This document shows positions 48,361 through 50,158 of a DNA stretch of 50,158 nt, one piece after another. The stretch lies in the NCBI GenBank assembly GCA_045597845.1, contig JAZLKZ010000128.1:1-50158 (forward strand), in the 5' to 3' direction. Below the pieces are notes generated by a model. It had not been told where the DNA came from. It saw nothing but the letters and a program-made list of their open reading frames with translations, and did no database searches. The position numbers and the translations under genes were made by a program. Position 1 is the stretch's first letter; each line of letters begins with the position of its first letter. Source of the DNA: Colimorpha sp045597845. Its GTDB lineage: Bacteria; Bacteroidota; Bacteroidia; Bacteroidales; P3.

Positions 48361-49506
48361 TCACATTATCTTATCATAAACATCTTCCACACGCTTCATT
48401 ATCGTTTCTGGAAGGAGTTTTGCATACACTGCCTCTGTTATTTTGGTGGAACTGTGTCCGAGAACCTTACTGACCGTCATTATATCACATCCGGCATTAA
48501 GGAGAAGAGTCCCACAGGTGTGTCGTGCAAGGTGTGAGTGCAGATTCTTTGTGATGCCACAAACTTCTTGTATCTCCTTCAGATAGGAGTTGTACTTTTG
48601 GTTCGAGAGTGTCGGCAAAAGATATTGGTGCTTCACCAATATCTCCTTGACCGGAGGCAGAACGGGGATGAACGCCGGAACACCCGTCTTGTACCGTTCC
48701 TTTACAATCCATTCTTTTCCGTCCTTGTCAATCTTGATGTCCTTCTGTGTCAGAGATGCCATATCACGATACGCCATTCCTGTATAGCACTGGAAAATGA
48801 AAAGGTCCCTGACATTCTCCATAGACTTCGACCCCAGAACCTTCGTCCGTATCCGACGGACTTCTTCAAGTGTCAGTGGTTCCTTATTGACCTTGGTCTT
48901 ATGGAACTTGAAGGTGATGGGGTTGGCCGAGATGTATCCTTCACGGATGGCATAGATAAGCATCGTTTTCAACTTCCTCATATAGCAAATCGCCGAGTTG
49001 TTCGCCATCCGTCCCAACATATAGGTGTATATGTCCTCCATATCCGACGTGGTGAGGTCGCTTAACATCTTGTCAGTCTCCATCGCCTCCTTGCAGTATC
49101 TGATGGTGCATTTGTATTTGACATAGATGGCGTGTGTTATCAGACCGACTTTCTTCTTCTCCTCCTGTTTCTCCATAAACTCATCGATAAGTGCATAGGT
49201 GGAGATGCTGTTCTGCTTGATGCCGTACTTGAAGGCATAGACGAAGGTATCCACCGTGAAGAGTAGTCCCCGTTTCAGCATTTCTGTTTCGAGGGCATAA
49301 CACTTCATTCGTACCGCCTCGATATACTCGTTGGTCTGGTCGTCCCCTTTGACCAGTTGTTTCTTGTTGTTGAAGGACTTTGGGTCGATTCTACGGTTCA
49401 GAGAGATGTACCTTCTCTTTCCGTCGATGATAACATAGAGTTCAAGTGTTGTCAGACCGTCCTTCTTGCTGACCTTTGAACCCCTGCAAACGAAGTTTAG
49501 TGTCAT
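48361..49506 (-). CDS. Tyrosine recombinase (site-specific integrase)
   Basis: 381 residues. N-terminal arm-binding domain (KVSKKDGLTTLELYVIIDGK), a SAM-like core-binding domain (about 100-205), and a catalytic domain with Arg247 (TGMAYRD), Lys273 (YKTG), His325-x2-Arg328 (HLARHT), His351 (LGHSSTKI) and Tyr361 (AVYAKLL), the full R-K-H-R-H-Y set. Typical Bacteroidota integrase of conjugative or phage-like elements. No other element genes are found in the window; it lies alone between the ~342-bp inverted repeats. Confidence 0.93.
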   Translation of the reverse strand: MTLNFVCRGSKVSKKDGLTTLELYVIIDGKRRYISLNRRIDPKSFNNKKQLVKGDDQTNEYIEAVRMKCYALETEMLKRGLLFTVDTFVYAFKYGIKQNSISTYALIDEFMEKQEEKKKVGLITHAIYVKYKCTIRYCKEAMETDKMLSDLTTSDMEDIYTYMLGRMANNSAICYMRKLKTMLIYAIREGYISANPITFKFHKTKVNKEPLTLEEVRRIRTKVLGSKSMENVRDLFIFQCYTGMAYRDMASLTQKDIKIDKDGKEWIVKERYKTGVPAFIPVLPPVKEILVKHQYLLPTLSNQKYNSYLKEIQEVCGITKNLHSHLARHTCGTLLLNAGCDIMTVSKVLGHSSTKITEAVYAKLLPETIMKRVEDVYDKIM

Positions 49507-49607
49507 TTTCTTTCTATTTTAGTATTAAACAATAAGATATGAAAAGAAAAATCGGTCTCAGTTGAGAAAAAACAGGTCTCAGTTTTTGCACATTTTCCAT
49601 CTCCCCA

Positions 49608-49949
49608 TCTCCACCTTATGCAGACACCTTTTTGGTGGATGGTGGTTGTGGATATATGTAAGATTGTCAGCAAGTTTCTGCAAGCTTTGGACTCCCTTTC
49701 ATCCTGATGCAACCTGAGAAACCAGAGTTCAGAGAGCGGGAGACTCCATAAAGCAGAAAACATCGACAATCTTTTTGATTATCAGTGTTTTCAAAGGAGA
49801 AGTTCGTTCTCCAAGTGGAGCTGGAGGGAGTCGAACCCTCGTCCAAACAAGTAACAGATGTGCTTTCTACATGCTTATTCTGTGGTTGATTTTCGTGATG
49901 ACACCGGACGCAGACACCCAATGTCACCCTTAGTTCCTAAAAGTTCATC
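49608..49949 (-). repeat. Right inverted repeat (~342 bp), end of the real ssrA plus tail
   Basis: Counterpart of 47956-48298. Its right half is the 3' part of the functional tmRNA gene, its left half the downstream region with the two terminator hairpins. Confidence 0.88.
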
Positions 49950-50158
49950 AAAGGGACGGAACTTACCTTTGACTATCCCATTCTCACGAGCACTTCCATA
50001 TCGCTGACCGATGGGCTGGGTCGGCGGGAAATGTCTTGTCCCTGCAACTGTTGCGGGGATTAAGATAACCTACTATACTTCGGTTATGCAGCAAGAGCGT
50101 AGTTATTTTCGCCTATTATTGTTCTGCATCGGTTTTCAAGGCTGCTGATGCGTGAGCC
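49816..50158 (-). ncRNA. ssrA: tmRNA, 3' part (gene continues beyond the window)
   Basis: Minus strand. The tag frame GGC GAA AAT AAC TAC GCT ... TAA (50113 down to 50084) encodes GENNYALAA, the tag of Bacteroidales. It is followed by pseudoknot regions and the tRNA-like end with T loop GGGTTCGACTCCCT and acceptor AGCTCCA, discriminator A at 49816; CCA is not encoded. The 5' end lies past base 50158. tmRNA rescues stalled ribosomes and marks their products for degradation. Confidence 0.95.

Overview
The window is chromosomal DNA from a Bacteroidota bacterium, most likely order Bacteroidales. The evidence is the tmRNA tag reading frame (GENNYALAA), promoters with a TAnnTTTG -7 box and in the best cases a TTTG -33 box, many lipoproteins, type IX secretion (T9SS) components (GldH, a PorE-like OmpA protein, a C-terminal sorting domain cargo, a glutaminyl cyclase), a B12-dependent ribonucleotide reductase and a Bacteroidales-type ZapA/RNase Y neighbourhood. 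Genus cannot be read from this sequence.

Left part (1-6.5 kb): the tail of an unknown protein, three small lipoproteins (two of them paralogues), an ECF sigma factor coupled to a membrane/barrel-like partner, and duplicated gene-end remnants. On the minus strand follow a DUF1295 membrane enzyme with a coupled small membrane protein, a Cys-rich DUF5714 lipoprotein and a hexapeptide acyltransferase. Core block (6.5-32 kb): lipocalin Blc, HydE, GpmA, Lgt, RNase Y, a probable 6S-type RNA, ZapA and a ZapB-like coiled coil, two adjacent tRNA-Ala genes, EF-P, an M28 glutaminyl-cyclase-like lipoprotein, a Cys-only Rieske-like lipoprotein, a CPA1 antiporter, HolB, RicT, GldH, PBP1A, RlmN, RibBA, a DUF2795 protein, a PorE-like protein, a sirtuin with an in-frame stop near its end, a T9SS cargo protein and class II ribonucleotide reductase.

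Accessory block (32-45 kb): a voltage-sensor-type channel with an altered pore filter and a long unknown C-terminus; a compact minus-strand cassette of eleven genes (PH-like protein, tiny basic paralogues, TerB-like protein, a two-fold-repeat domain present alone and fused to coiled coil/TPR, an inner-membrane OmpA-like protein, a tail-anchored protein, a PD-(D/E)XK nuclease-like protein); a receptor-like Ser/Thr kinase with BspA-type leucine-rich repeats divergent from a small putative regulator; and an AAA_14/DUF4143 ATPase preceded by three exact-period 33-bp repeats. The cassette is the best candidate here for an undescribed multi-gene system, but its function is unknown.

Right end (45-50 kb): a second ECF sigma factor, preceded by five 21-bp repeats, with a membrane partner carrying a SecD P1-head-like domain; then a tyrosine recombinase lying between two ~342-bp inverted repeats. 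Each repeat holds a tmRNA 3' end and its terminator. The right one belongs to the real ssrA, which runs off the window; the left one is a diverged copy in which T-stem pairing is kept by compensatory changes. Many intergenic gaps also share short stuttering words (GTCAAGGTTAACG-like, ATTAGTAATTA-like, CACAATTCAC-like), a second repeat layer in this genome.
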